Both the position numbers and the translations under genes were made by a program. Below the pieces are notes generated by a model, which had not been told where the DNA came from, did no database searches, and saw only the letters and a list, made by a program, of their open reading frames with translations. A stretch of 64,000 nt of DNA, taken from assembly GCF_021917145.1 (NCBI RefSeq), contig NC_061061.1, positions 289,001-353,000 on the forward strand, in the 5' to 3' direction. The stretch is from Hypomesus transpacificus (taxonomy: Eukaryota; Chordata; Actinopteri; Osmeriformes; Osmeridae). Positions 1 through 12,052 of the stretch are shown here, one piece after another. The stretch's first letter is position 1. Each line of letters starts with the position of its first letter.

Positions 1-832
1 AGAGATGGAGGAGAGATGAGGAGATGGAGAGATGAGGAGATGGAGAGATGGAGGAGAGATGAGAGGAGATGGAGGAGAGATGAGGAGATGGAGAGATGAG
101 GAGATGGAGGAGAGATGAGGAGATGGAGGAGAGATGAGGAGATGGAGGAGAGATGAGGAGATGGAGGAGAGATGAGAGGAGATGGAGAGATGAGAAGAGA
201 TGGAGAGATGAGAGGAGATGGAGGAGAGATGAGAGGAGATGGAGAGATGGAGGAGAGATGAGAGGAGAAGGAGAGATGAGATGGAGAGATGGAGGAGAGA
301 TGAGAGGAGAAGGAGAGATGAGAGGAGATGGAGAGATGGAGGAGAGATGAGAGGAGAGATGGGAGGAGATGGAGAGATGGAGAGATGGAGGAGAGATGAG
401 GAGATGAGATGGAGAGATGGAGGAGAGATGAGGAGATGAGATGGAGGAGAGATGAGGAGATGAGATGGAGGAGATATGAGGAGAGGAGATGGAGAAGAAA
501 TGGAGAGATGGAGGAGAGGAGATGGAGAGATGGAGGAGAGATGAGGAGAGGAGATGGAGGAGAGGAGATGGAGAGATGGAGGAGAGGAGATGGAGAGATG
601 AGGAGAGGAGATGGAGGAGAGATGGAGAAGAGATGAGAGGAGATGGAGAGATGAGAGGAGAGATGAGAGGAGATGGAGAGTGGAGAGGAGAGATGAGGAG
701 AGTGGAGAGGAGATGGAGAGATGGAGGAGAGATGAGGAGATGAGATGGAGGAGAGATGAGGAGATGAGATGGAGAGATGAGGAGATGAGATGGAGAGATG
801 GAGGAGAGATGAGAGGAGAAGGGATGGAAACA
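1..832. repeat. GA-rich minisatellite (AGATGGAGGAG-type units)
   Basis: The sequence is built almost only from shuffled GAGATGAG, GATGGAGA and GGAGGAGA blocks and starts at the window edge. Arg/Glu/Met-rich frames stay open in it only because of the composition. Confidence 0.9.
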
Positions 833-940
833 GTAGGATGAAGCAGCAGGTTTCAGAAGAAAAAAAAGAAATGCAAACAGGAAGTTGACCGGTTAGCTGG
901 ATAAACCACTTCCTCTGCCATTGTGTGTCTGCCTGCCTGC

Positions 941-1016
<76 letters not shown>
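941..1016. repeat. (GT)n microsatellite
   Basis: Uninterrupted GT dinucleotide run of about 75 bp inside the slc9a1 intron. Confidence 0.97.
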
Positions 1017-1018
<2 letters not shown>

Positions 1019-1245
1019 GGTTAGGCAAGGGGGCACACTGTCTAGCTGCAGCAGTGTGTCCGAGGCCAGAGCAGGGGGGTAGGATGGGGGGGTGGTAATT
1101 GGAAATAGATTACACAGAAAGTAGGTCACCGGTCATGGCGGCTGGTCGGCACGGCAGACGCCTAGCGGCCAATCACATAGCTTCTACTAACCCAGTTACA
1201 ATCACTTATTGAAGGTTGGCGTTGCTGGAAGCTAACAGCGACAAA

Positions 1246-1442
1246 CAGCTCACAGACACACAGCTCACAGACACACAGCTCACAGACACACAGCTCACAG
1301 ACACACAGCTCAGAGACACACAGCTCACAGACACACAGCTCACAGACACACAGCTCACAGACAAACAGCTCACAGACACACAGCTCACAGACACACAGCT
1401 CACAAACACACAGCTCACAGACACACAGCTCACAGACACACA
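1246..1442. repeat. 15-bp minisatellite
   Basis: About 13 near-identical copies of CAGCTCACAGACACA. The unit length is a multiple of three, so several frames stay open on both strands; this is not evidence of coding. Confidence 0.93.
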
Positions 1443-1990
1443 GAAACTTTTCTAAACTTTTTTTTGATTAAGGTAGGGTCAAGCAGACCAGTGCACAACA
1501 GAGTACGGTAGAATCCTTGAGTAGAGTTCTCATCAAGTCTGCCTTGCTCCATGGTAGCTTTGTAGACTAGCTTGTATTTGTTGTGCTTGAAAATGCATGA
1601 AAATGAAAAAAGGTGCACAATGACAAGAAATAATTTTGATCACGCCACCAAATACAGACTAAAACTGAAATAACAAGCCTGGCTTGAAAATGTAAGAGGT
1701 AGAAAGTACAGATATGTGTAAAACATTTAAGGATTAAAATAAAAAAGTGGTCAGAAAAATAAATTGTTAAGTAAAAGTACTGATACCAGAAAAGTTTAAG
1801 TTCAGTAACAAAATATTTGTACTTTGTTACTATTTATCTCTGGTAGCTTCTGATCTGTGTAGCTTGCTGTGCCACTGCTTGTAAAAACACAACAAATACA
1901 GTTTAAAATTATTTGAAACAGCAGAAAACCACTTCCCCTGTCTGTCTGTCTCTAATCGTCCTCCCCCTCCCCCCTTCCCCCTCCACTCAC

Positions 1991-2454
1991 CACGGTGACG
2001 GCATCGTTGAGCAGGGACTCCCCGAACACCAGGATGTGCAGCAGCTCGTTGATGTGGATCTCCTCGAACACGGCCAGCACGGCCACGGGGTCCACGGCTG
2101 AGATGATGGACCCGAACAGCAGGCAGGGCAGCAGCTCCACCTGGCCCAGGTTGGTGCCTCGGATCTGGCACACCCCAAACAGCAGCCCGCCCACAAAGAA
2201 GGCGTTCCACAGAGTTCCCACCACAGCAAACATCAGGATGGTGCCCACGTTCTCCATGAAGGGCCGGATGGGCAGGAAGTAGCCGGCATCCAGGATGATG
2301 GGCGGGAGCAGACACAGGAAGAAGAACTGGGAGTCAAGCACGGGGGGGACTTTCTCCCCCGCCAGCCGGATCAGCCCCCCCACCAGCAGCCCCACCACGA
2401 TCAGGAGACAGCTCTCAGGCACGATGGAGGACAGGCGGGGGATCAGGTGGAAAC
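1991..2454 (-). CDS. slc9a1: Na+/H+ exchanger NHE1-type, coding exon 2
   Basis: Plasma-membrane Na+/H+ antiporter that exports cytosolic H+ for Na+ to control pH and cell volume. The exon is 464 nt. Its acceptor is CCTCCAG and its donor is GTGAGT. It starts with two bases completing a split Gly codon from exon 1 and ends in phase 0. Read on the minus strand it encodes family hallmarks in order: [72 protein letters not shown], and [12 protein letters not shown], which holds the ion-binding Asp of the family (Asp267 in human NHE1). The match is closer to NHE1 than to NHE2 or NHE3 as I recall them. Which teleost paralog (slc9a1a or slc9a1b) cannot be decided. Later exons lie left of the window. 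Confidence 0.93.
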
Positions 2455-2457
2455 CTG

Positions 2458-2785
2458 GAGGGAGGGGGGGGGGGGGAAGAGAGCAGGGGAGGAGGGGAGA
2501 GGAGAGCAGGGGAGGAGGGGGAGAGCAGGGGAGGAGGGGAGAGGAGAGCAGGGGAGGAGAGGAGAGGAGGGGAGGGGAGGGGAGGAGAGGAGGAGGGAGG
2601 GGAGGAGAGCAGGGGAGGAGGGGGAGAGCAGGGGAGGAGGGGAGAGGAGAGCAGGGGAGGAGAGGAGAGGAGAGCAGGGGAGGAGAGGAGAGCAGGGGAG
2701 GAGGGGGAGAGCAGGGGAGGAGAGGAGAGCAGGGGAGGAGGGGAGAGCAGGGGAGCGGAGAGCAGGGGAGAGGAGAACAGGAGAA
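2458..2785. repeat. G-rich GGGGAGGAGAGCA minisatellite next to the slc9a1 exon 2 acceptor
   Basis: Repeated GGGGAGGAGGGGAGAGGAGAGCA-like blocks. On the minus strand this is a C/T-rich array that runs straight into the polypyrimidine tract and acceptor of slc9a1 exon 2, so the array forms part of the 3' splice site region. Confidence 0.88.
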
Positions 2786-3129
2786 GGATTAGAGAAAACA
2801 GATTATTGTTCAATGTTTTGTTTAATGTTCTCGCTGAGTGCTTACTTTAACATGCCAGAGCTTGCTTACATTGAGACACACTCACACACTCTCACACACA
2901 CACACTCTCACAGGATAGCCTCCACCCTGACCTCTACAGGAAGGGCCTCTGCACACCACAGGAAGCAGGAAGGAGTGATCACAGCCAATCAGAGAAGCAC
3001 GTTGCATCCCTGCAGGAAGGAGCCCTCACTGCCCCCCAAGAGGGTCCTCCTTCCTCGTCCCCTGACACCAACAGGCTTGCTGGAATGTGGAGGGAGGGGA
3101 CAGACACATCCAGATTCTAACGTGCTGTG

Positions 3130-4053
3130 GTGCCAGGCTGTGTTGGGTGTCCTGTGTGTGGTGCTAGGCTGTGTTGGGTGTCCTGTGTGTGGTGCTAGGC
3201 TGTGTTGGGTGTCCTGTGTGTGGTGCTAGGCTGTGTTGGGTGTCCTGTGTGTGGTGCTAGGCTGTGTTGGGTGTCCTGTGTGTGGTGCTAGGCTGTGTTG
3301 GGTGTCCTGTGTGTGGTGCTAGGCTGTGTTGGGTGTCCTGTGTGTGGTGCTAGGCTGTGTTGGGTGTCCTGTGTGTGGTGCTAGGCTGTGTTGGGTGTCC
3401 TGTGTGTGGTGCCAGGCTGTGTTGGGTGTCCTGTGTGTGGTGCTAGGCTGTGTTGGGTGTCCTGTGTGTGGTGCTAGGCTGTGTTAGGTGTCCCGTGTGT
3501 GGTGCTAGGCTGTGTTGGGTGTCCCGTGTGTGGTGCTAGGCTGTGTTGGGTGTCCCGTGTGTGGTGCTAGGCTGTGTTGGGTGTCCCGTGTGTGGTGCTA
3601 GGCTGTGTTGGGTGTCCTGTGTGTGGTGCTAGGCTGTGTTGGGTGTCCCGTGTGTGGTGCTAGGCTGTGTTGGGTGTCCCGTGTGTGGTGCTAGGCTGTG
3701 TTGGGTGTCCTGTGTGTGGTGCTAGGCTGTGTTGGGTGTCCTGTGTGTGGTGCTAGGCTGTGTTGGGTGTCCTGTGTGTGGTGCTAGGCTGTGTTGGGTG
3801 TCCAGTGTGTGGTGCTAGGCTGTGTTGGGTGTCCTGTGTGTGGTGTTAGGCTGTGTTGGGTGTCCTGTGTGTGGTGCTAGGCTGTGTTGGGTGTCCTGTG
3901 TGTGGTGCTAGGCTGTGTTGGGTGTCCTGTGTGTGGTGCTAGGCTGTGTTGGGTGTCCTGTGTGTGGTGCTAGGCTGTGTTGGGTGTCCTGTGTGTGGTG
4001 CTAGGCTGTGTTGGGTGTCCAGTGTGTGGTGCTAGGCTGTGTTGGGTGTCCAG
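3130..4053. repeat. 31-bp minisatellite, about 30 copies
   Basis: Head-to-tail copies of a 31-bp unit containing GTGCTAGGCTGTGTTGGG followed by TGTCCTGTGTGTG. Variants are mostly single C/T changes (GTCCTG or GTCCCG). Confidence 0.96.
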
Positions 4054-4186
4054 TGTTGTGTTACAGCAGCTGTAGGTCAACTCAGCACAATGCAAAGACA
4101 ATGTAAATGTGGTGGTTAAGCAGGACAGAGGCAGGGAGAGGGCTAGGGTTTCACCTCATCACACTCACTGTTTCCACTCCCTAACC

Positions 4187-4540
4187 CTGACAGAGAGGGA
4201 CCGAGAGAGAGAGACAGAGGGACAGAGAGAGAGAGACAGAGGGACCGAGAGAGAGAGACAGAGGGACAGAGAGAGAGACAGAGAGGGAAAGAGGGAAAGA
4301 GGGAAAGAGACAGAGACAGAGACAGAGACAGAGACAGAGACAGAGACAGAGACAGAGAGAGAGAGAGAGAGAGGGACCGAGAGAGAGAGAGGGACCGAGA
4401 GAGAGGGACAGAGAGAGAGGGACAGAGAGAGGGGGACAGAGAGAGAGGGACAGAGAGAGAGGGACAGACAGACAGAGAGAGAGACAGACAGACAGAGAGA
4501 GGGACAGAGAGAGAGAGGGACAGACAGACAGAGAGGAGTG
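4187..4540. repeat. GA/GACAGA low-complexity tract
   Basis: GAGAGAGACAGAGGGAC and GACAGA blocks merge into one simple-sequence tract of about 350 bp. Confidence 0.92.
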
Positions 4541-4865
4541 TGGTGTGAAAAGATGTCAGTGAAAGCCGGTGATTGAAGAAATGAAAGCAGCGTCTCTTAG
4601 ACCCAAAACAGACTTCCTGCCATGAGATGATGTCTCTCATGCCTGGATTATCACCAGACATGTCGACTGTGATGTCACCATAGGAAGCTCTTCAACCGAC
4701 ACCATCATTACACACGACTACAGTGTCAGTGGGATGGGTTGTCTAAATGGTAGATGGCCTTTAAAGCCTGTTTACGAACTCTGCACATTCTGGGAGATAA
4801 CCATGAACTGAACCCACACAGGGGAAGTAGGGAATCTTAGGTTGAAAGCATTGTTTGTTCCAGTC

Positions 4866-5098
4866 TAGACACATGTTCTAACTACAGTGTGTTTAGACAC
4901 CATGTTCTAACTACAGTGTGTTTAGACACCATGTTCTAACTACAGTGTGTTTAGACACCATGTTCTAACTACAGTGTGTTTAGACACCATGTTCTAACTA
5001 CAGTGTGTTTAGACACCATGTTCTAACTACAGTGTGTTTAGACACCATGTTCTAACTACAGTGTGTTTAGACACCATGTTCTAACTACAGTGTGTTTA
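4866..5098. repeat. 29-bp minisatellite, 8 copies
   Basis: Tandem copies of a unit starting AGACACCATGTTCTAACTAC and ending AGTGTGTTT. The copies are nearly identical, which points to recent expansion. Confidence 0.95.
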
Positions 5099-5296
5099 TA
5101 CCCTGGCTGAGCAGGGTGTGGTGATGACCCAGGGCTTGAAATTCACTTTTAGTTAGGAGCACCAGCAAAAATGAAGGAGCACCACAACTCAAATGTTTGT
5201 TTTATATTTATTTTGCTGGCTAGTTAGCTCAGTGTCACGTGACAACAGAGTGCAGCGACGGGGAGACACTGATGGCTAATATTAACCATCAATCTA

Positions 5297-5495
5297 GGAG
5301 TCATATGGCTGAGCGGTTAGGGAATCGGGCTAGTAATCAGATGGTCGCTGGTTCGATTCCCGGCCGGTGCGTGACATTGTGTCCTTGTGCAAGGCACTTC
5401 ACCCTACTTGCCTCGGGGAGAATGTCCCTGTACTTACTGTAAGTCGCTCTGGATAAGAGCGTCTGCTAAATGACTAAATGTAATGTAAATGATTG
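5297..5495 (+). mobile_element. tRNA-derived teleost SINE (V-SINE-like)
   Basis: The 5' part is tRNA-like, with A-box sequence TGGCTGAGCGGTTAGGGAAT and B-box GGTTCGATTCC. A conserved middle follows (GTGTCCTTGTGCAAGGCACT). The 3' tail is GGATAAGAGCGTCTGCTAAA followed by a TGACTAAATGTAA-type end. Related copies are at 36107 and 58216. The family name is from memory of fish SINEs and is less certain than the class. Confidence 0.88.
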
Positions 5496-6644
5496 TAAAA
5501 CCGAGTTTAACTTGTCATAGTTGAATACTTAGTAGTTGAACAACAGTTTGGTGGGTAAAATGGACATATAGTGAACCTCAAAGTCCACCTCACCCTATCC
5601 TAACGTTATTTCATTTTCCTGACTATTTCATTTGAATAAATAACCTGTGTTGTCATGTAAATCTACAATTCACGTTGCATGTTTGGCTATGTTGCGTCTT
5701 TGCTCCGCAGCTTCGCTCGTTGGAAACCCACCAATCAGCGCACAGCTCTTCTATATATTCATGAGCATACCATAAAAGGGGAAAAAACTCCAGGGCTATT
5801 TCACAGGGTGCACCAGAGGGCATAGAACAGCACCCAGGCCATTTTCAGCCCAACCAATGTAACACACCCTATTCAGAGACCTTAAGTAACACTGTGAAAT
5901 ACCCTATAAAATCAGTAAATGCAGGCATGCAAACAGGCCAGGGGTCAAAAGGTGAGAAGGATACAGCATGCTCCCCCATAAGGACACTTATTACATTTGA
6001 AAGTTCAATCAATCTGGTGTTCTTTGAGAGCAGAACCTTAAGCTTGCTTTCCGATGGGCATGTCACTCTGCAGTTCAGCAGGGTTCAACTGCAGTTCGGT
6101 TCATTTGTCGGACTGACCAGTTTTGCAGACTTTGAAAAAACCTCTCCCCACTCAGCCTCTGATTGGCTGTGAGGTTTAGGCCTTAGGAGTGACGATTGGT
6201 TCCAGAGCCAGTTGCAAAGTTGCGAAGCACGGGTACAATTCTGTGTTGGCCATGTAGGATACCCATTTCAGTTTCAAAAGGGTGAGTTTCACCTAAAGGT
6301 GAGGAGCTTGCAAGCTTGTAAATGACCCCTTTAAAGTTTAGAATGTACAAATTCAGTCTCTCTCAAGTCTCACGCATTTCAACCATTTCAGACACTGTCA
6401 CGCAACACCTTGCATTTCTCCTGCTGAGAAGTCATGGATAACTTGTCCTGCTGACTAACGCGTGTTTTGTAAAGAAATTAAAACAGGTCACACCATACCA
6501 ATTATTTGCACTCGCACAAATGCTCCCAAATATATTTCAAGGTTGCACAGACACAATCTTGGCAGCAGCAAAATGGTGGCAATATCAAGCCCTGTAACCA
6601 GATGAGATCAGGTTCATCCACCAGATCAGTATGGCCTCATCACA

Positions 6645-7527
6645 CACAGCACTGACAGCACAGACAGCACAGACAGCACTGACAGCACAGACAGCAGACA
6701 GCACAGACAGCAGACAACACAGACAGCACAGACAGCAGACAACACAGACAGCACAGACAGCAGACAACACAGACAGCACAGACAGCACAGACAGCACAGA
6801 CAGCACAGACAGCACTGACAGCACAGACAACACAGACAACACAGACAGCACAGACAGCACAGACAGCACAGACAGCACAGACAGCACAGACAGCAGACAA
6901 CACAGACAACACAGACAGCACAGACAGCAGACAACACAGACAGCACAGACAGCAGACAACACAGACAACACAGACAGCAGACAACACAGACAACACAGAC
7001 AGCAGACAACACAGACAGCACAGACAGCACAGACAGCACAGACAGCAGACAGCACAGACAGCACAGACAGCACAGACAACACAGACAGCACAGACAACAC
7101 AGACAGCACAGACAGCAGACAACACAGACAACACAGACAACACAGACAACACAGACAACACAGACAACACAGACAGCACAGACAGCACAGACAGCACAGA
7201 CAGCACAGACAGCACAGACAGCAGACAGCACAGACAACACAGACAGCACAGACAGCACAGACAACACAGACAGCACAGACAACACAGACAGCACAGACAG
7301 CAGACAACACAGACAACACAGACAGCAGACAACACAGACAACACAGACAACACAGACAGCAGACAACACAGACAACACAGACAGCAGACAACACAGACAG
7401 CACAGACAGCACTGACAGCACAGACAGCACAGACAGCACAGACAGCACAGACAGCACAGACAACACAGACAGAACTGACAGCACAGACAGCACAGACAGC
7501 ACAGACAGCACAGACAGCACAGACAGC
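6645..7527. repeat. CAGACAGCA 9-bp-type satellite, about 0.9 kb
   Basis: Array of CAGACAGCA, CAGACAACA and shorter CAGACAG units. Long open frames of about 300 codons on both strands are by-products of a unit with few stop triplets. Nothing resembles a real protein. Confidence 0.95.
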
Positions 7528-8035
7528 CCTCCCCCAGCCTAGCACAGGTCGTCTGCTGAACCTGCACCACCAGTGGGCTGATTTGGCTAAATCTGTCGGT
7601 CTAATGTGAACATCTACTACTATGATCAGACCATCAACACAGCACTATTTAACACCAGACGCAAATCATTAAGGACAGCCTATCATCATCACCGTTTACC
7701 ATTAAGAAACATAACACACCAGATGCTAAGCCGGACACAAAGCGATACTGCCCAGTTGTCAAACAGGGGTTTTCCTCCAACGTTTGACTCAAGAAACCCT
7801 CCAGAGAGAAACCATGTATTCTTCCCTCCGCAGGGAGTGGCGTTTCAATGAATGATATCTCTGAGGGTGTGTAACTGTGGTTAGTCATCCAGCAAACAGC
7901 AGCTAGCTGAGATGACCTGTGCTCTAGGTCCTGGGTAACAAAGCGGCTCTCAGCAGAGTCAACATGCAGCTCTACGCAGAGGGAAACGCCCACAGGTATC
8001 AGCCTACCCCTGACCACGTTAGTTTGGCAGCATCA

Positions 8036-8165
8036 TTCCCTGATCCCCCCTCTCCTCCCCCTCCTCCCTCACCCCCTCCTTCCTTACCCCCCCTCTCCTC
8101 CCCCTCCTCCCTCACCCCCTCCTTCCTTACCCCCCCTCTCCTCCCCCTCCTCCCTCCCCCCTCCC
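8036..8165. repeat. C/T-rich CCTCCTTCCTTACCCC repeats
   Basis: Three imperfect copies of a pyrimidine-rich unit of about 50 bp. Confidence 0.8.
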
Positions 8166-8482
8166 TAGAGACTGATAACAGGGTGACTGACTACACACAG
8201 TGAAATGATACAGTAGTTCTGATAATAACAACACATAATAGTGGCAGCACACAGATACTCCCGGGTTCGAGCCCATGGGAGCCGTGTTGTGTGTGTGTGA
8301 CAGAAGATAAGAGCAGCCATGATGGGGGCTGGGCTGCACTCAACCATGGCTTGGTAACCAGCAGGGAACACGGGCCCACACAGCGGGAAAATGAGGCTAA
8401 CAGCATCTGAATGAAGAGTGCTAAATGTCTTGTGTATATATACACACACACTAGCACAGCACAGACGCATAGGGGTCAGTCT

Positions 8483-8483
<1 letters not shown>

Positions 8484-8530
<47 letters not shown>

Positions 8531-8605
8531 GGGTCAGTCTTAACACACACACACACACACACACACATAGGGGTCAGTCTTAACACACACACACACATTT
8601 TTCTG
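8484..8605. repeat. (CA)n with TAGGGGTCAGTCTTA spacers
   Basis: Three CA runs separated by the same 15-bp spacer, so the compound unit itself has been duplicated. Confidence 0.9.
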
Positions 8606-8679
8606 GGTACTGGCAGTCTGCAGTATTCCTGCCCTTCAAGGTGTCACCATGGCAGCACCATCTGGTCTGCCTCACGCCC

Positions 8680-8922
8680 CGGGCCTCACCCCCTCCGGGC
8701 CTCACCCACTCCGGGCCTCACCCCCTCCGGGCCACACTCCCTCCGGGCCTCACCCACTCCGGGCCTCCCCTCTGGGCCTCCCCTCTGGGCCTCACCTCCA
8801 GGCCTCCCCTCTGGGCCTCACCTCCAGGCCTCCCCTCTGGGCCTCACCCCCTCTGGGCCTCACCTCCAGGCCTCCCCTCTGGGCCTCACCCCCTCTGGGC
8901 CTCACCTCCAGGCCTCCCCTCC
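8680..8922. repeat. GGGCCTCACC/CTCCAGGCCTCC minisatellite
   Basis: Repeated TCTGGGCCTCACC, CTCCAGGCCTCCCC and CTCCGGGCCTCACC modules; Pro/Leu-rich frames in it are shadows. Confidence 0.88.
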
Positions 8923-8966
8923 ACACACAGACACCAGCGAGCTAAACCCTGGGGATACTGCCCGTT

Positions 8967-8968
<2 letters not shown>

Positions 8969-9020
<52 letters not shown>
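8969..9020. repeat. (GT)n microsatellite
   Basis: GT run of about 50 bp. Confidence 0.96.
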
Positions 9021-9022
<2 letters not shown>

Positions 9023-9118
9023 TCGGTCAATGTGAGCCAACCCTGGCCTAGCGGTGTTCATCAATAATGAATAGCGCTTGAAGCATTTCTGTCCTGCTGA
9101 GATTCTGCCTGACCCAGG

Positions 9119-9234
9119 ATGCAGGACAGGACCTACCATGGCACTAAGACTACTGATCCAGCAGGACAGGACCTACCATGGCACTAAGACTACTGATCCA
9201 GCAGGACAGGACCTACCATGGCACTAAGACTACT
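9119..9234. repeat. 40-bp tandem repeat, 3 copies
   Basis: Three near-identical copies of a 40-bp unit starting GCAGGACAGGACCTACCATG and ending CTACTGATCCA. A further short duplication (GAGTGTGTGAGCGAGAGAG) follows at 9233-9300. Confidence 0.93.
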
Positions 9235-9720
9235 GAGTGTGTGAGCGAGAGAGTACAGTAATGAGCTGAGTGTGTGAGCGAGAGAGTACAGTAATGAGCT
9301 GGCCGACAGCTCATGTAGACTCTGCATGGCCACAGTGGTGTCACACATTAGCTAAAGATTAAAGCAGTAAAACACAACACAATCTAGAGGGCCAAGGCTG
9401 GCCCCACACCTCCAATCACAGCCCTCCTAATCTCCTTTACTAGCAACCTTCCTGGAGAACTTGAACTAGGGTCATTAGCACTAAACAAGGCTGTTGACAC
9501 TCGGATTCCGTTAACAGATAAACAATGTTTAGCAGACACACCACTGATTCTACACACCCTTCCAGTGTACGCACACACACACACACACCCCACCAGTCCT
9601 CAACAGTCCTCTGCACAGACTGCAGACGACACGCTGGAAAACCCAACAGAGACGTCGACACGCACGCTCTTACAGCTAATCACACCTACTGACTGTATTG
9701 ACCGGTAGGAAGAGCAACGA

Positions 9721-10378
9721 CACAGGCGAGAGGGAAGGAGAGAGAGGGCACAGGGGGAGAGAGGAGGCAGGTAGGGGGAGAGAGAGGGGGAGAGAGAGCA
9801 GAGGGGGAGAGAGAAGGCAGGTAGGGGGAGAGAGAGGGGGAGAGAGAGCAGGAGGGGGAGAGAGGAGGCAGGTAGGGGGAGAGAAAGGGGGAGAGAGGGC
9901 AGAGGGGGAGAGAGGAGGCAGGTAGAGGGAGAGAAAGGGGGAGAGAGGGCAGAGGGGGAGAGAGGAGGCAGGTAGAGGGAGAGAGAAGGCAGGTAGGGGG
10001 AGAGAGAAGGGGAGAGAGACAGAGGGGGAGAGAGGACGCAGGTAGGGGGAGAGAAAGGGGGAGAGAGGGCAGAGGGGGAGAGAGGAGGCAGGTAGGGGGA
10101 GAGAGAAGGGGAGAGAGAGCAGAGGGGGAGAGAGGAGGCAGGTAGGGGGAGAGAGGAGGCAGGTAGGGGGAGAGAAAGGGGGAGAGAGGGCAGAGGGGGA
10201 GAGAGAAGGCAGGTAGGGGGAGAGAGAAGGGGAGAGAGAGCAGAGGGGGAGAGAGGAGGTAGGTAGGGGGAGAGAGAAGGGGAGAGAGAGCAGAGGGGGA
10301 GAGAGGAGGCAGGTAGGGGGAGAGAGGAGGCAGGTAGGGGGAGAGAAAGGGGGAGAGAGGGCAGAGGAGGAGAGGAGG
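9721..10378. repeat. GGGGGAGAGAGGAGGCAGGTA minisatellite
   Basis: About 650 bp of G/A-rich modules, each built from GGCAGGTAGGGGGAGAGA and GCAGAGGGGGAGAGA. Confidence 0.93.
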
Positions 10379-10662
10379 GCAGGCCTGGTCGCAGTGGTGA
10401 GTCGCTGTACAGAGTTGGGTCATCAGCATGAACAGGAAGCTGTCATAACCCACTACAGCACAATGTGACCTCATCCTTGTTCCAGCCTGCCTCCCACCTC
10501 CCTCAGGAAATCACCTCCCTCCTTAGTAAATAGGCCTACCTCTGAACAGACTATATCCCATTCACTCCTTTAACCCTGAGAGGATGGTGATGTCACACGA
10601 GCAGATAAGCTGTGGGCTCTGAAAGAAACGCATGAGGAGACACTGCAGAGTCCTCACAGCAC

Positions 10663-10760
10663 AGGGAGGGAGGGAGGGAGGGAGGGAGGGAGGGAGGGAG
10701 GGAGGGAGGGAGGGAGGGAGGGAGGGAGGGAGGGAGGGAGGGAGGGAGGGAGGGAGGGAG
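10663..10760. repeat. (GGGA)n microsatellite
   Basis: About 24 uninterrupted GGGA tetranucleotides. Confidence 0.97.
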
Positions 10761-11754
10761 GTGTTGTGTCCGGGGGGGTATTGTGGGTGATGTGATGTGA
10801 CAGAGCAGCGGAGACTCCCAGCCAGGCAGCAAGTGACGAAGGAGGAAATGAAAAGTTGTAGTAGCAGAAGATCCAATCATAACAGAAAAAGTTGTCTAAT
10901 GACAGTCGGTGTGTGTGTGTGTGTGTGTGCCCTCTGATACCAGTTTTGTAACCCCTTGGCTTAAAAGCAATAATTATTGAGACAGAACAGCATGTTGTGA
11001 CTGCAGCTTGGTCATTCCCTCAGAGATGCGCATTTCTGCTGAGTCAGACTGTGTCAGAACATCAACACTGTACTTCTGATCCTTGATTTCCCACTGTACT
11101 TTCATCATGCACTATTTAGTCATGTCGCTTCAGATAAAAGCATATGTTCAGTGACTAAAACGTAATGTAATGTTGCACCATGTACTTGCATGGTAACCAC
11201 AGCATTCTCAACCATGCATGCGGAAGCTTAGTTATCGGAGCTCACACGGGTTACGACTGAGACACTGGGCCACCGTGTGTTGAGTGATGGATGCAGGGTG
11301 ATGTAGCACAGTCACCACTTCAGTCTCCACCTCAGTCACTGAATCGCATTTAGCCAACTGAGCCCTTACACACCGTAGCGTCACGGTAAAACGAGAGGTC
11401 CAAATATTATCGTTTCACAGCTGTCACTATGAATCACATCCACACAAGTTTTGGAAACATAGCTCAACTGCAAAGGTGTTCAGGGTCTCTAGCTGGAACT
11501 AGACAGAACACAACATTAATTCTGATGCTTAAAACACAATTTTTCGTACCAAGTGTAAATAATTAACCAGTGTCAGAATCGTTTGTACTAAACCTAGGAG
11601 AGGACCCATTCAAAGAAATAGCTGACCAATGCATTACCCTGTTATTATATCGGTGTTTAGGTTAACCAACCCGGAAAAACCACACTAACCAGCAATGGTA
11701 GCTAGCTCTCGGTACTTGAAATACACAACTCCACACACCCAAACAAGAACTTAC

Positions 11755-12052
11755 CCAATTTCATTAAAGATGCCAGCAGCACCCATAGCGAGATCTCGAA
11801 AGGAATGCGTATATGGGGGTAATCCACACCCAGTACTGGAAACGCCTTTTTTTGTGTGTGGTTAAGGTTGGGGTCTTGGCCCCGGTGGTCCGGTCCCGCA
11901 GAGCTGTCAAAGGCGCTGGTGTCGGGCGATCTGGCAGCGCCCAGAGGAAACACGGTACCGAGGACCAGGAACACCAGCAGCACCAGCAGCCACAGTCTCA
12001 CGAAACTTTTGCCGTAGCCGGAGCGGCTGTCTGACATGTAACTAGTAGTCAT
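11755..12052 (-). CDS. slc9a1: Na+/H+ exchanger NHE1-type, coding exon 1 with start codon
   Basis: The exon encodes the N-terminus of the exchanger. From the ATG at 12052 the protein runs [14 protein letters not shown], then a strongly hydrophobic stretch ([16 protein letters not shown], about residues 18-33) that acts as a signal peptide or first membrane segment. A hydrophilic loop follows, with an N-glycosylation sequon NHT and the NHE1 hallmark [20 protein letters not shown]. The donor is GGTAAGTTC. The exon ends with the first base of a Gly codon that is completed exactly by exon 2, giving KLG-FHLIP, which matches human NHE1 (KIG-FHVIP). A second ATG six codons in (MSDSRSG) is an alternative start. 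The leader is shorter than in human, as far as I recall. Confidence 0.92.

Larger units (their letters stand above)
1..1990 (-). other. slc9a1: slc9a1 intron 2 (partial), repeat-filled
   Basis: This stretch lies downstream of slc9a1 exon 2 on the minus strand, beginning at its GTGAGT donor (1990 downward), and runs off the left edge. It holds a GA-rich array, a GT microsatellite and a 15-bp array, each listed separately, plus about 390 bp of plain AT-rich sequence (1443-1830). I see no exon in it. The open frames here come from repeats. Confidence 0.7.
2455..11754 (-). other. slc9a1: slc9a1 intron 1
   Basis: 9.3-kb intron bounded by the GTAAGT donor of exon 1 and the AG before exon 2. It contains the arrays and the SINE listed separately. 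Between them (about 5500-6640, 7530-8030, 9240-9720, 10780-11740) is single-copy-looking sequence with no recognisable exon. Around 6350-6480 there is a stretch homologous, in inverted orientation, to 46665-46790. Near 11100-11170 there is a decayed SINE-like tail. Confidence 0.85.

Noticed and set aside
6585..7570. Cys/Leu/Val-rich or Thr/Asp/Gln-rich open frames of about 300 codons on both strands
   Set aside because: They are translations of the CAGACAGCA satellite, which lacks stop triplets in several frames. Multiple overlapping frames on both strands are equally open, with no splice or start context.
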